Shown: positions 6,314 through 13,382 of the stretch, piece after piece
Numbering within the stretch: the stretch's first letter is position 1
Layout: the number at the start of each line of letters is the position of its first letter
Assembly: GCA_040414865.1 (NCBI GenBank)
Contig: JBEDUR010000029.1
Location: forward strand, 1 to 25,330
Length of the DNA: 25,330 bases
Direction: 5' to 3'
Source: Palsa-461 sp040414865
Lineage (GTDB): Bacteria; Actinomycetota; Acidimicrobiia; Acidimicrobiales; RAAP-2
The notes under the pieces: model-generated
The model's input: the letters and a program-made list of their open reading frames with translations, nothing else
What the model was told of the DNA's origin: nothing
Databases searched by the model: none
Made by a program: the position numbers and the translations under genes

Positions 6314-8341
6314 ATGACCGGCTCGAAGCCCGACGAACGTGGGGCCATGTTCGTGACCGCGGACTCAGAAGACCTCCGCTTCAATCAGCCATACATAGAT
6401 GTCCGGGAGTGGCGTGACGAGCCGGCGGACGCTCCGGTATTCCCGGGCGGAGTCACGACGCAGCGCAGCGGCGCCGTGCCTACGAGAGCACGCCATCTCT
6501 ATGTACACGGAGGGTTCACGGACACCGACGCCAAGTTCTCATTCTGCTTCCCGCCCGAAGAGGACTACCAAGGGCGCTTCTTCCAGGCGACCCATCAGCT
6601 GCTTGCCGGCGAAGAGGCCACGCCACGCAACATCGCGTTCGCCCTTGCCAGCGGTGGCTATTCGGTACAAACGAACATGGGTGGCAGCGACAACCCCCGT
6701 ACAGCAGAGGAGTCGGCCAGTGGCCGGTACGACACGACCATTCGTGGCTACCGGGTCAACGCGGCCGCCGCGAAGTTCTCTCGCGTCGTGGCGGCCGAGA
6801 TCTTCGGGCCGCACCGCACCTACGGCTATCTCTACGGCGGGAGCGGCGGTGCTTACCAAACGGTGACCAGTTCGGAGATGACGACCGGAGTGTGGGACGG
6901 GTTCGTTCCCTACGTCATGGGGTCACCGCAGTCCATTCCCAACTGCTTTACCGTACGCGTGAACGCCCTCCGAGTGCTCAAGGACAAATGGCCGCTGATC
7001 ATCGATGCGATCGAGCCGGGTGGGAGCCGAAACCCCTATGCCGAGCTGAATGACGAGGAGCGCACGGCGCTGGAAGAGGCCACCCGGACCGGGTTCCCGC
7101 CCGGGGCGTGGTTCAACTACATCCCTCAGGGCGGAGGGCCTCTTGTGCTGGTCGCGAATTACGTACCGGTATTGGACCCCACCTACATGGAGGACTTCTG
7201 GAGCAAGCCGGGCTACCTCGGCACCGACCTGACCTCATCGGTCCGCTCGGCTCGCATCCAAGACATGGCGACCGTTGTCGAGGTGATTCCGGGCCGCCGG
7301 AAGCAACTCAAGCTCTCCAGCGTCCCGGCGGGTGATCTCACCGGTGCTGATGTGATCATCATCAGCGGAGCGGCCGCCGGCCGGACCGCCTCCCTCGGCG
7401 GCGTGATCGGCGACACGATTGGCTTCACGACCGATCGCACCGTCGCCGACAGCATCCAGGCCGGCGACGAAGTCAGGATCGACAACTCGAGGTTCCTGGC
7501 GTTGCAGACCTACCACCGTCATCAATTTCCGCCAGCTGATCCCGACTTCGACTACCCCGAGGTCTTCGACTACTTCCGCAACCCGAACGGCACACCGAAA
7601 TATCCTCAGCGAGCCGTCGACATCGGCGCAGCTGGCACCCTCGGTTCCACCGGTCAGATTCCGACCGGACGCTTCAACGGAAGGATGATCGTCGTCGAGT
7701 GCCTGCTCGACGGGGACGCTCTGCCGTGGCAGGCCGACTGGTACCGAAAGAAGGTCGAAGCCGCCGAAGGGCCGCATATCGACGAGAAGTACCGGCTCTG
7801 GTATGTCGACAACGCGAACCACACCGACCCGACGACCGAGACCCAACGGACCCACGCCGTCGCCTACACGGGCACGGTGCAGTATGCGCTCCGAGAGCTG
7901 AGCGCATGGGTCGAACAAGGCACGCCCCCGCCGCCTACGAGCAATTACGCGGTGCGGGAGGGCCAAGTGCACACGCCGGTGCTGGCCACAGAGCGCAAGG
8001 GCATCCAGCCCGTCGTCCATCTCAAGGTGAACGGCGCCGAGCGGGCCGAGGTTGCGCTGAGTGAGGTCGTCAACTTCACCGCAGAAGTCGAAGTGCCGCC
8101 CGCTCCGGGCAGGGTCGTGTCGGCGAAGTGGGACTTCGAGGGCATCGGCACGTACCCCGTCGGCGCAGAGCTCGGCGCTCCGACAACAGAGACCATCCAG
8201 TTGGCCGCGTCACACCGGTTCTCCAAGCCAGGCACCTATTTCCCGGCGCTCCGCGTCGCCTCCCAACGGGAGGGCAATCCCGACACTCCATTCGCCCGAT
8301 CGCTGAACCTGAGCCGGGTCCGGGTGGTGGTCCACGAGTGA
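6314..8341 (+). CDS. Large alpha/beta-hydrolase-like protein with C-terminal PKD-like domain, function unknown
   Basis: The protein has 675 residues. The start is fixed by a strong AGGAGG at 6303-6308, five bases before ATG 6314; the in-frame GTG at 6308 overlaps that site. The core looks like an alpha/beta hydrolase: nucleophile elbow YGGSGG with Ser177, candidate acid Asp467 in LLDGDALPWQADWY, and candidate His503 in DNANHTDP. A beta-rich insertion (about 307-397) interrupts the core between elbow and acid. Residues about 570-675 form a PKD-like beta-sandwich (AKWDFEGIGTYP, HRFSKPGTYFPALRV). No signal peptide or membrane segment is visible, unusual for a PKD protein. Uncharacterised actinobacterial homologues are annotated only as PKD-domain or hydrolase proteins, to my knowledge. 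It lies 281 bp after the P450 on the same strand; a shared role is possible but unproven. Confidence 0.85.
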   Translation: MTGSKPDERGAMFVTADSEDLRFNQPYIDVREWRDEPADAPVFPGGVTTQRSGAVPTRARHLYVHGGFTDTDAKFSFCFPPEEDYQGRFFQATHQLLAGEEATPRNIAFALASGGYSVQTNMGGSDNPRTAEESASGRYDTTIRGYRVNAAAAKFSRVVAAEIFGPHRTYGYLYGGSGGAYQTVTSSEMTTGVWDGFVPYVMGSPQSIPNCFTVRVNALRVLKDKWPLIIDAIEPGGSRNPYAELNDEERTALEEATRTGFPPGAWFNYIPQGGGPLVLVANYVPVLDPTYMEDFWSKPGYLGTDLTSSVRSARIQDMATVVEVIPGRRKQLKLSSVPAGDLTGADVIIISGAAAGRTASLGGVIGDTIGFTTDRTVADSIQAGDEVRIDNSRFLALQTYHRHQFPPADPDFDYPEVFDYFRNPNGTPKYPQRAVDIGAAGTLGSTGQIPTGRFNGRMIVVECLLDGDALPWQADWYRKKVEAAEGPHIDEKYRLWYVDNANHTDPTTETQRTHAVAYTGTVQYALRELSAWVEQGTPPPPTSNYAVREGQVHTPVLATERKGIQPVVHLKVNGAERAEVALSEVVNFTAEVEVPPAPGRVVSAKWDFEGIGTYPVGAELGAPTTETIQLAASHRFSKPGTYFPALRVASQREGNPDTPFARSLNLSRVRVVVHE

Positions 8342-8346
8342 CGCGC

Positions 8347-8360
8347 CGCTGGTAGCAGCG
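8347..8360. terminator. Small hairpin between convergent genes
   Basis: CGCTG and CAGCG are separated by GTAG in the 36-bp gap between two convergent stop codons. The place suits a bidirectional terminator, but there is no T-tract and the stem is only five pairs. Confidence 0.25.
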
Positions 8361-8377
8361 CGACCGAGTTGGCTCCG

Positions 8378-9478
8378 TCACTCGATCCAGCTAAGTCGCG
8401 GCTCGCCTCCGAGTGGTCCACTCATCGTGGCGGCCTCTTCGCTCACGCGATCGACCTGGCCGGGCCGGAGCCTTGTCCACGGAGCAATCCTCACGTTCAG
8501 TCCGGCTCGGCCCCAAGAGCCGACGACCTTCCCATCGAGAAGAAGCCGTCCCGTCAGTCCGTTGATGACACTGCGGCGGCCGCCGGAGCCCAGATAGTGG
8601 TGGCCGAGGTCGCTTGGTGGGTCGGGCAGCAGAGTGCCGCGGTCGAGCTGTAAGTATGGGTCGCCGCCCCCGGGGAGGAAGCGCACGAACTCTCGGCCTT
8701 CCTCGGCCGCGCACAGGACAGCAACGTCGCTGGCGAGCATCCAGCGTCCGGCTCGCTCGAATGAAACCGGCACGAGCTCTTCGTGAAGCTCGGACCAGGT
8801 CAACTCAGCGTCGCCCATGCAGACGCCGGCCCACTTGGCGAACTGGGATCGGCTGACCGGCCCGTACCAATGGAGGAAGCGCCGAGCCAGGTCCAAGCGC
8901 GCTTCGCTTGGATCGACCTCTGGGACAGCGGCCGGAACCACCTCGGAGGAACTGGCGTCCCAGCGGATGTGGACCTTGCCGGTGACGCTGAGACAGCGAA
9001 CCAGACCCGCAGGTCGATCGGGGAATGCCGCGGCCACCTCGCGGCGGCTGCGACGCTGGCCGGCGAGCACGTCGAGGACGGCATCGGCGAACTCGTCCAG
9101 TGCGGCTCGGTAGCGCTCATCCCGGGGAGCGGCACCCAGGGTGAAAGCCCCCAGAGCCGAGCGCGGCACGACGTAGTCGGCCCATCGGAACCAGATCTGG
9201 GCTAGGGCACGGTCCTCCCAGCTCGCTGGGACGACGCCTTCCATCCGGCCGTGAAGGGCCAGTAGGGCGGCCCGGGGTTGGGTGTCTTGCAGCCCGCCGT
9301 AGGCGGCCCGATCCAAAGCATCGGATGGGAGTCGGTCCTCGAGATGCGAGACCCGCTGGCGGTAGTTGGCTACCTGTGCCAGGTTGACCGGCGCGGCGGC
9401 GGGCTGGACAGGTTCTTCTCGCAGAATCCGGACCGCTCGGACCGCATTGACGTGTTGGCCCAGCAGCTCCCAGCGCAC
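8378..9478 (-). CDS. Winged-helix DNA-binding protein of the HTH_42 (AlkZ/YcaQ-related) family
   Basis: The 366-residue protein matches the general HTH_42 plan, three tandem winged-helix-like domains. Diagnostic stretches are GGLQDTQPRAALLALHGRM near residue 61, then DYVVPRSALGAFTLG, VRIRW-like VHIRWDASS, RRFLHWYGPVSRSQFAKWAG and a C-terminal LLLDGKVVGSWGR. AlkZ-type members of the superfamily are DNA glycosylases that unhook crosslinks and use a Q-x-Q or Q-x-D motif; here the aligned place reads QDT, so glycosylase activity cannot be assumed. The start is GTG 9478; no other plausible start is in frame before an upstream stop, and no clear ribosome binding site is visible. One TTA codon lies at 8653-8651. 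The gene converges on the hydrolase gene. Confidence 0.82.
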   Translation of the reverse strand: MRWELLGQHVNAVRAVRILREEPVQPAAAPVNLAQVANYRQRVSHLEDRLPSDALDRAAYGGLQDTQPRAALLALHGRMEGVVPASWEDRALAQIWFRWADYVVPRSALGAFTLGAAPRDERYRAALDEFADAVLDVLAGQRRSRREVAAAFPDRPAGLVRCLSVTGKVHIRWDASSSEVVPAAVPEVDPSEARLDLARRFLHWYGPVSRSQFAKWAGVCMGDAELTWSELHEELVPVSFERAGRWMLASDVAVLCAAEEGREFVRFLPGGGDPYLQLDRGTLLPDPPSDLGHHYLGSGGRRSVINGLTGRLLLDGKVVGSWGRAGLNVRIAPWTRLRPGQVDRVSEEAATMSGPLGGEPRLSWIE

Positions 9479-9793
9479 GGCGAGCGACCATAGGCGCCGG
9501 CGTTGGCCACCGCGCCCGAGGTCATGTCAGGGTTCGGCGACACGGCTTCGGGTCGATCATGACCGCGAAGTGCCACACCCTCGTTGACGCGCCGATAATG
9601 CGCGCCGAGAGGCCACGGACATGTCGTCAGGGGAGGCCGTGTACCCAAGTATTTGATTTGGCCGACGATTGGGTGACCACGATCGATTTAGCGCCACCCA
9701 CCGCAAATCCCCTGCCGAGGCGACAGCCCGCCAGGCCCAGAAGTCGGCCGAGTTCCGTGGACGACTCGTGCCGGCGTGGCATGGCGCGAGGGC
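9479..9793. other. Spacer without a recognisable gene
   Basis: About 315 bases separate the MerR-type gene and the winged-helix gene, both on the minus strand. I see no conserved coding segment on either strand. A moderately AT-rich patch at about 9650-9690 is the likeliest place for the promoter of the winged-helix gene, but no convincing -35/-10 pair can be named. Confidence 0.4.
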
Positions 9794-10624
9794 TCAGGTC
9801 AGAGCGGCCGATCGGACCGGGCTCGGCTGGCGGAGCGCCAGCTGAAGCTCGACCACCCAGGTGTCGCGTGGGCCGTCGCAGTCGAGGTAAACCTCGCGCC
9901 ACTCCCCCGTCGCCGACTCCCCGGTCTCCTCCGCCCACGCCCGCAGGGCGGCGTAGCCCCCATGGAAGTCCGGGTTGCCATAGAGAACGGTGGTGGCCGC
10001 TCGATCCAGCCCGGCCAGCTGCTCGGTCACGATCCCGTCCTGGTCGTAGACGAGGTCCCCGGGAACCGGAAGGGCCGCGGTGAGCGCGATTGGGTCGCTC
10101 CCACGCTCGACGGCGATCGAGGGCGGAACCCGCTCGATGCCCAGCTCCTCGAGCGTCCGGTGCAACCGGTCCCAGAGCCGGCCGTGGGCGGCCTCGATCT
10201 CCCCCAGACCTGACAGCTGCTCGGTCGCCGTCAGCACCCATTCCGGCTCGGTCCGCTTCACCAACACGTCGAACTCGGGCATGTTCGTCTCCTCCATCTG
10301 GGCCAGCCGGGCCTCGACGCGGGCCAGCCGTTGGGCATCGGCCGCCAACCGGTCCTTCGCCTCAGCCCGGCGGAGCCGAAGGATCCCTCGCAGCTCCTCG
10401 GCGCTCAGGTTGTCGTCCAGGAGCACGGCCATCTCGGCCAGACGCACCCCGAGATCGCCCAACACGAGGATCCGATGCAGGCGGCGCATCTGGCCCGGCG
10501 CATACCACCGGTACCCCGTGCGGGGATCCACCCAGAGGGGACGGAGCAGACCGCGCTCGTCGTAGTAGCGCAGGGTACGCACCGAGACGCCGGCCAGCCT
10601 GGCCATCGTGCCGATCCCGAACAC
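9794..10624 (-). CDS. MerR-family regulator with GyrI-like effector-binding domain
   Basis: The N-terminus is a MerR DNA-binding domain: IGTMARLAGVSVRTLRYYDERGLL, then RTGYRWY, a helical stretch, and a long coiled coil (about 75-110, rich in Arg, Ala and Glu). The C-terminal half (about 120-275) resembles the GyrI-like/AraC effector-binding domain, as in BmrR-type multidrug sensors: VERGSDPIALTAALPVPGDL and a final DTWVVELQLAL strand. I chose GTG 10624, because FGIGTMARLAG then aligns with the usual MFxIGxFARLAG start; TTG 10636 and ATG 10606 are alternatives. The gene follows the acetyltransferase gene by 33 bases on the same strand, so they are probably cotranscribed. The ligand is unknown. 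Confidence 0.87.
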   Translation of the reverse strand: MFGIGTMARLAGVSVRTLRYYDERGLLRPLWVDPRTGYRWYAPGQMRRLHRILVLGDLGVRLAEMAVLLDDNLSAEELRGILRLRRAEAKDRLAADAQRLARVEARLAQMEETNMPEFDVLVKRTEPEWVLTATEQLSGLGEIEAAHGRLWDRLHRTLEELGIERVPPSIAVERGSDPIALTAALPVPGDLVYDQDGIVTEQLAGLDRAATTVLYGNPDFHGGYAALRAWAEETGESATGEWREVYLDCDGPRDTWVVELQLALRQPSPVRSAALT

Positions 10625-10657
10625 TCCCTCAGCCAACCGCCTGACGCGACGGCACGG

Positions 10658-11329
10658 TCAAGCGCGACCCGGCCGGGGCGCGTCGTTCGGGGGCGCCTCG
10701 TGAGCGGCGCGGACCTCCATCCATGCCGAGACAAGCTGGTCCCGGCGGCCTTGCCACTCCTCGGAGGTCATGGCGTAACGAACATGGTCCTCCCACTGCC
10801 CGTCGATCTCCAGGTAGCGCTCCGAGATCCCCTCCAGACGCAGGTCGAGCTTCTCGGCCACCCGTCGGCTGGCGGCGTTGCGGGGGATGATCGAAACCTC
10901 GACCCGGTGCAGCCCGAGCACGTCGAAAGCGAAGCGCAGGGTGACGACGACCGCCTCGGGCACCAGGCTCTGGCCCGCCCAGTCGCGGTCGATCCAGTAG
11001 CCGATCGACGAGCTTTGGAACGGTCCTCGCTGGATCGACGAGAGGGTGAGCTCGCCCACGAGGCGCTCGCCAACGAAGATCCCGAACCCGTACCCCGAGC
11101 CAGCCTGGCGCTCTCGCTCGCGCAGCGCGCAGCGCGCCCCGAAGCTGGCCCGATCCTCGGCCGCCGGGGGCGCACCTGCCGGACGCGGCTCCCAGGGCAC
11201 CAGCCAGTCCCGACAGCGGACCCGGATCTCATGCCATGGCTCGTAGTCCGACTCCCGCAACGTCCGCAACGTCACCCGTCGCCCGGCCAGCTCGAGCGGA
11301 GCGGGCTGCGACGACCTGCCGGTCTTCAT
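10658..11329 (-). CDS. GNAT acetyltransferase, RimJ/RimL-like
   Basis: The protein is 223 residues, starting at ATG 11329. It has the GNAT fold: an N-terminal RVTLRTLRESDYEPWHEIR strand-helix, VGERLVGELTLSSI as central strands, IGYWIDRDWAGQSL with the acetyl-CoA pyrophosphate-binding turn, and the RimJ-like segment LGLHRVEVSIIPRNAASRRV followed by LRLEGISERYLEIDG. Family members acetylate N-termini of ribosomal proteins (RimJ on uS5) or other amines, so the substrate here is open. The gene sits between ppx and the MerR gene, all on the minus strand. An inverted repeat just upstream (11370-11383) suggests it is transcribed separately from ppx. The MerR neighbour might regulate it. Confidence 0.88.
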   Translation of the reverse strand: MKTGRSSQPAPLELAGRRVTLRTLRESDYEPWHEIRVRCRDWLVPWEPRPAGAPPAAEDRASFGARCALRERERQAGSGYGFGIFVGERLVGELTLSSIQRGPFQSSSIGYWIDRDWAGQSLVPEAVVVTLRFAFDVLGLHRVEVSIIPRNAASRRVAEKLDLRLEGISERYLEIDGQWEDHVRYAMTSEEWQGRRDQLVSAWMEVRAAHEAPPNDAPRPGRA

Positions 11330-11369
11330 CGGCGCATCGTGACAGGTCCATCGAGCACCGTGCCAGAGC

Positions 11370-11383
11370 CCCAGCTGGCTGGG
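11370..11383 (-). terminator. Hairpin after ppx
   Basis: CCCAGC and GCTGGG form a 6-bp stem with a 2-base loop directly after the ppx stop codon. It may end the housekeeping transcript. No U-rich tail follows on the minus strand, so it may instead be only a pausing or mRNA-end structure. Confidence 0.35.
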
Positions 11384-11384
11384 T

Positions 11385-12305
11385 CTACGCGCCGAGAAGG
11401 CCAGCGGCGATGCCGTCCAACAGATCGGTCTCCGACACGATGCAGCGGTCGAAGGAGAACCGAGACATGGTCTCTTTGAGCACGAGGACTCCGCCCACGA
11501 TCACGTCCTCTCGGCCGGGCGCCATCCCGCCTCGACGGGCGCGGACCGCTGCCGGCTCGGCGGCCAACCGGTCGTACCACTCACCCACCTGGCTCGAGGT
11601 GAGGACGACGTGATGAATGCGGTCCCGGTCGTAATGGGAGAGCCCCTGGACGAGCGCGCCGAGGGTCGAGACCGTGCCAGCCAGCCCAACGAGAGTTCGG
11701 CCGCCCTGGTCAAGCTCTGGCAGGCGTCGCGCGGCCATTTTGAGCTCGGCCCGTACTGCCCCGGCGGCCACGTGGAGCTCGGACGGGGTCGGGGGATCAT
11801 GGACGAGGAAGCGCTCGGTCAGGCGAACACAGCCGAGGTCGAGTGAGATCGCCCGGACCCCTGTCCCGCCGACGACGAGCTCGGTGGACCCCCCACCGAT
11901 GTCGATGACCACCACGGCAGCCGGATCGAGTTCGAGCGCCCCGGTGGCTCCAGCGAACGCCAGGGCCCCCTCGGCCTTCCCGTCAAGCAGCTCGGCATCG
12001 ACCCCGACCACGGACGAGGCCGCGTTCAGAAATTCTTCGCCGTTGGCCGCGTCCCGCACCGCCGAGGTGGCCACCATCCGGGCGCGGCTCACCCCGTGGG
12101 CGTCCATGAGACCGCGGTACTCGGCCAAGACCGACAGCGTGCGAGCCACCGCCTCGGGGTCGAGCTTTCCGGTGGCGTCCACTCCCTGGCCGAGACGAGT
12201 GATGCGCATGAGGCGGACCTCGGCGCCGGCACCGCCGATAAGAAGCCTGGTCGAGTTCGTCCCGCAGTCCAGCGCAGCCACCGCCTTAGGCGCCCCGCGA
12301 TCCAT
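11385..12305 (-). CDS. ppx: Exopolyphosphatase / pppGpp phosphohydrolase family protein (Ppx/GppA)
   Basis: The 306-residue protein has the ASKHA-fold nucleotide-binding signatures of the family: ALDCGTNSTRLLI at the N-terminus, VATSAVRDAANGEEF in the middle, VIDIGGGSTELVVGG as the second phosphate loop, and LAGTVSTLGAL. The length fits the short actinobacterial type, which lacks the C-terminal HD-like domain of E. coli Ppx. It should hydrolyse polyphosphate and/or the gamma phosphate of pppGpp; which one cannot be told from sequence. The start is ATG 12305, inside the end of the upstream DUF501 gene (20-base overlap), which indicates coupled translation. It is the last gene of the eno-divIC-DUF501-ppx block. 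Confidence 0.93.
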   Translation of the reverse strand: MDRGAPKAVAALDCGTNSTRLLIGGAGAEVRLMRITRLGQGVDATGKLDPEAVARTLSVLAEYRGLMDAHGVSRARMVATSAVRDAANGEEFLNAASSVVGVDAELLDGKAEGALAFAGATGALELDPAAVVVIDIGGGSTELVVGGTGVRAISLDLGCVRLTERFLVHDPPTPSELHVAAGAVRAELKMAARRLPELDQGGRTLVGLAGTVSTLGALVQGLSHYDRDRIHHVVLTSSQVGEWYDRLAAEPAAVRARRGGMAPGREDVIVGGVLVLKETMSRFSFDRCIVSETDLLDGIAAGLLGA

Positions 12306-12810
12306 GGCCCTCTCCTAGCAGAGGATCGGCCAGCCCCAGCTCCCCCAGGAGCGGCGCCAAGCGCCCGGCCACCCAACGCCCGACCGGATCCTCCCCCCCG
12401 GCCAGCAGGTAGGCGAGGTGAGCGTGGAGGCACTTGACCCCGACCCGGGTCCCGCCAACCCCGCCCGCCGGCCGGGGGCCGACCCGGGTCGGCTCGATGA
12501 CGGCGTCACGGGCGGCGGCATATCGACGGTGAGCGGCGGCCAGGGCCGCCGAGTCGACCTCAGCTTCAGCCTGACGCACCCCGCCTTCTGCCTCCAGCCG
12601 GCTTACTGCCTCGCTGAGGCGCGGATCGAGGAGCCAGTAGCGGGTCGGCATCGGCGTCCCGTCGTCGAGAAAGGGGGCGTTCTCGATGACGACCGGGGCG
12701 CCGCCAGGTCGCCGCCGAACCACGCGGAACCGCCCGCGCGGCTCCCGCCCGAGAAGCGCCCTGACCGCGTCGACGTCGCTCCCGGCCGAGGAGCCGGGGG
12801 TGTCGCTCAA
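12286..12810 (-). CDS. DUF501-family protein
   Basis: The 174-residue protein belongs to the actinobacterial DUF501 family, recognised by LLGREPRGRFRVVRR near the N-terminus, VVIENAPFLDDGTPMPTRYW, LDPRLSEAVSRLEAEGGVR, and a C-terminal Cys/His segment GVKCLHAHLAYLLAGGEDPVG. The function is unknown. The conserved Cys and His residues in KCLHAH suggest metal binding or catalysis (inference). The start is TTG 12810, which overlaps the divIC stop as TTGA; no ATG or GTG fits. It stands between divIC and ppx, the usual place of this family in actinobacteria. Confidence 0.88.
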   Translation of the reverse strand: MSDTPGSSAGSDVDAVRALLGREPRGRFRVVRRRPGGAPVVIENAPFLDDGTPMPTRYWLLDPRLSEAVSRLEAEGGVRQAEAEVDSAALAAAHRRYAAARDAVIEPTRVGPRPAGGVGGTRVGVKCLHAHLAYLLAGGEDPVGRWVAGRLAPLLGELGLADPLLGEGHGSRGA

Positions 12811-13382
12811 CGCCAGAACTCGAGGGTGTGGAGCAGCCGAGTGAGCAGTCCGGGTTGGTTCGAGGCGTTGTGCTCGGTCCGGCCCGCCCCGGGCTTGGAG
12901 CCGGCCAGCGAACCGGGAGGCAGCTCGGCCGACGCCGACGGCGACACCACCGCGGTGTTGCCGAGGTCGCCGGCATTGGGATCAGTTGCCCGGTCGGTGG
13001 AGCCCGGGGGCGGCAGGACCTGGTAGGCCAGCGCCCCCGGAGGGACCATCCCGAACTGCTGGCGGGCTATCCGAGCGATCTCGGCCTGGGTGGAGAGTTT
13101 CTTCGACTCGATGGCCAGTGCCCGATCGTCCCTCCGGAGCTGGGTCAGCATGGAGGAGGCCTGGGTGATGGTCCGCTGCTGGGCAAGCAGCGCCCCGGCG
13201 GGGAACCACGCCACCAGGACGACGGCGGCGAACACCACCGACGCGGCCAGCATGACCCGGCCCCGCCGGCGAGCCATGGCCGCCTGTCGCTCGAGGCGAG
13301 TGCCCTCAATCTCCTTGGGGCGGAGCCGGCTCAAGACCTCCTTGGGGCGGAGCAGGCGGAGGACTCGCTCAGCCCGCGCCAT
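12807..13382 (-). CDS. Septum formation initiator, FtsB/DivIC family
   Basis: This 191-residue bitopic membrane protein has a basic cytoplasmic N-terminus (1-42), one transmembrane helix (about 43-66, VMLAASVVFAAVVLVAWF), a short coiled coil (about 68-105) and the conserved EIARIARQQFGMVPPGALAY segment (101-120). A Pro/Ser/Gly-rich extracytoplasmic tail follows. FtsB/DivIC proteins link early and late division proteins through FtsL and FtsQ/DivIB. ATG 13382 lies within the last codons of eno (14-base overlap), with GAGG a few bases upstream. The N-terminus holds a small duplication, LRPKE twice at nine-residue spacing. The position next to eno is conserved in many actinobacteria. Confidence 0.9.
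   Translation of the reverse strand: MARAERVLRLLRPKEVLSRLRPKEIEGTRLERQAAMARRRGRVMLAASVVFAAVVLVAWFPAGALLAQQRTITQASSMLTQLRRDDRALAIESKKLSTQAEIARIARQQFGMVPPGALAYQVLPPPGSTDRATDPNAGDLGNTAVVSPSASAELPPGSLAGSKPGAGRTEHNASNQPGLLTRLLHTLEFWR
13311..13353 (-). repeat. Direct repeat inside divIC
   Basis: CTCCTTGGGGCGGAGC occurs at 13311-13326 and again at 13338-13353. The period is 27 bases (nine codons), so the repeat keeps frame and encodes the two LRPKE motifs of the DivIC N-terminus. Confidence 0.85.
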
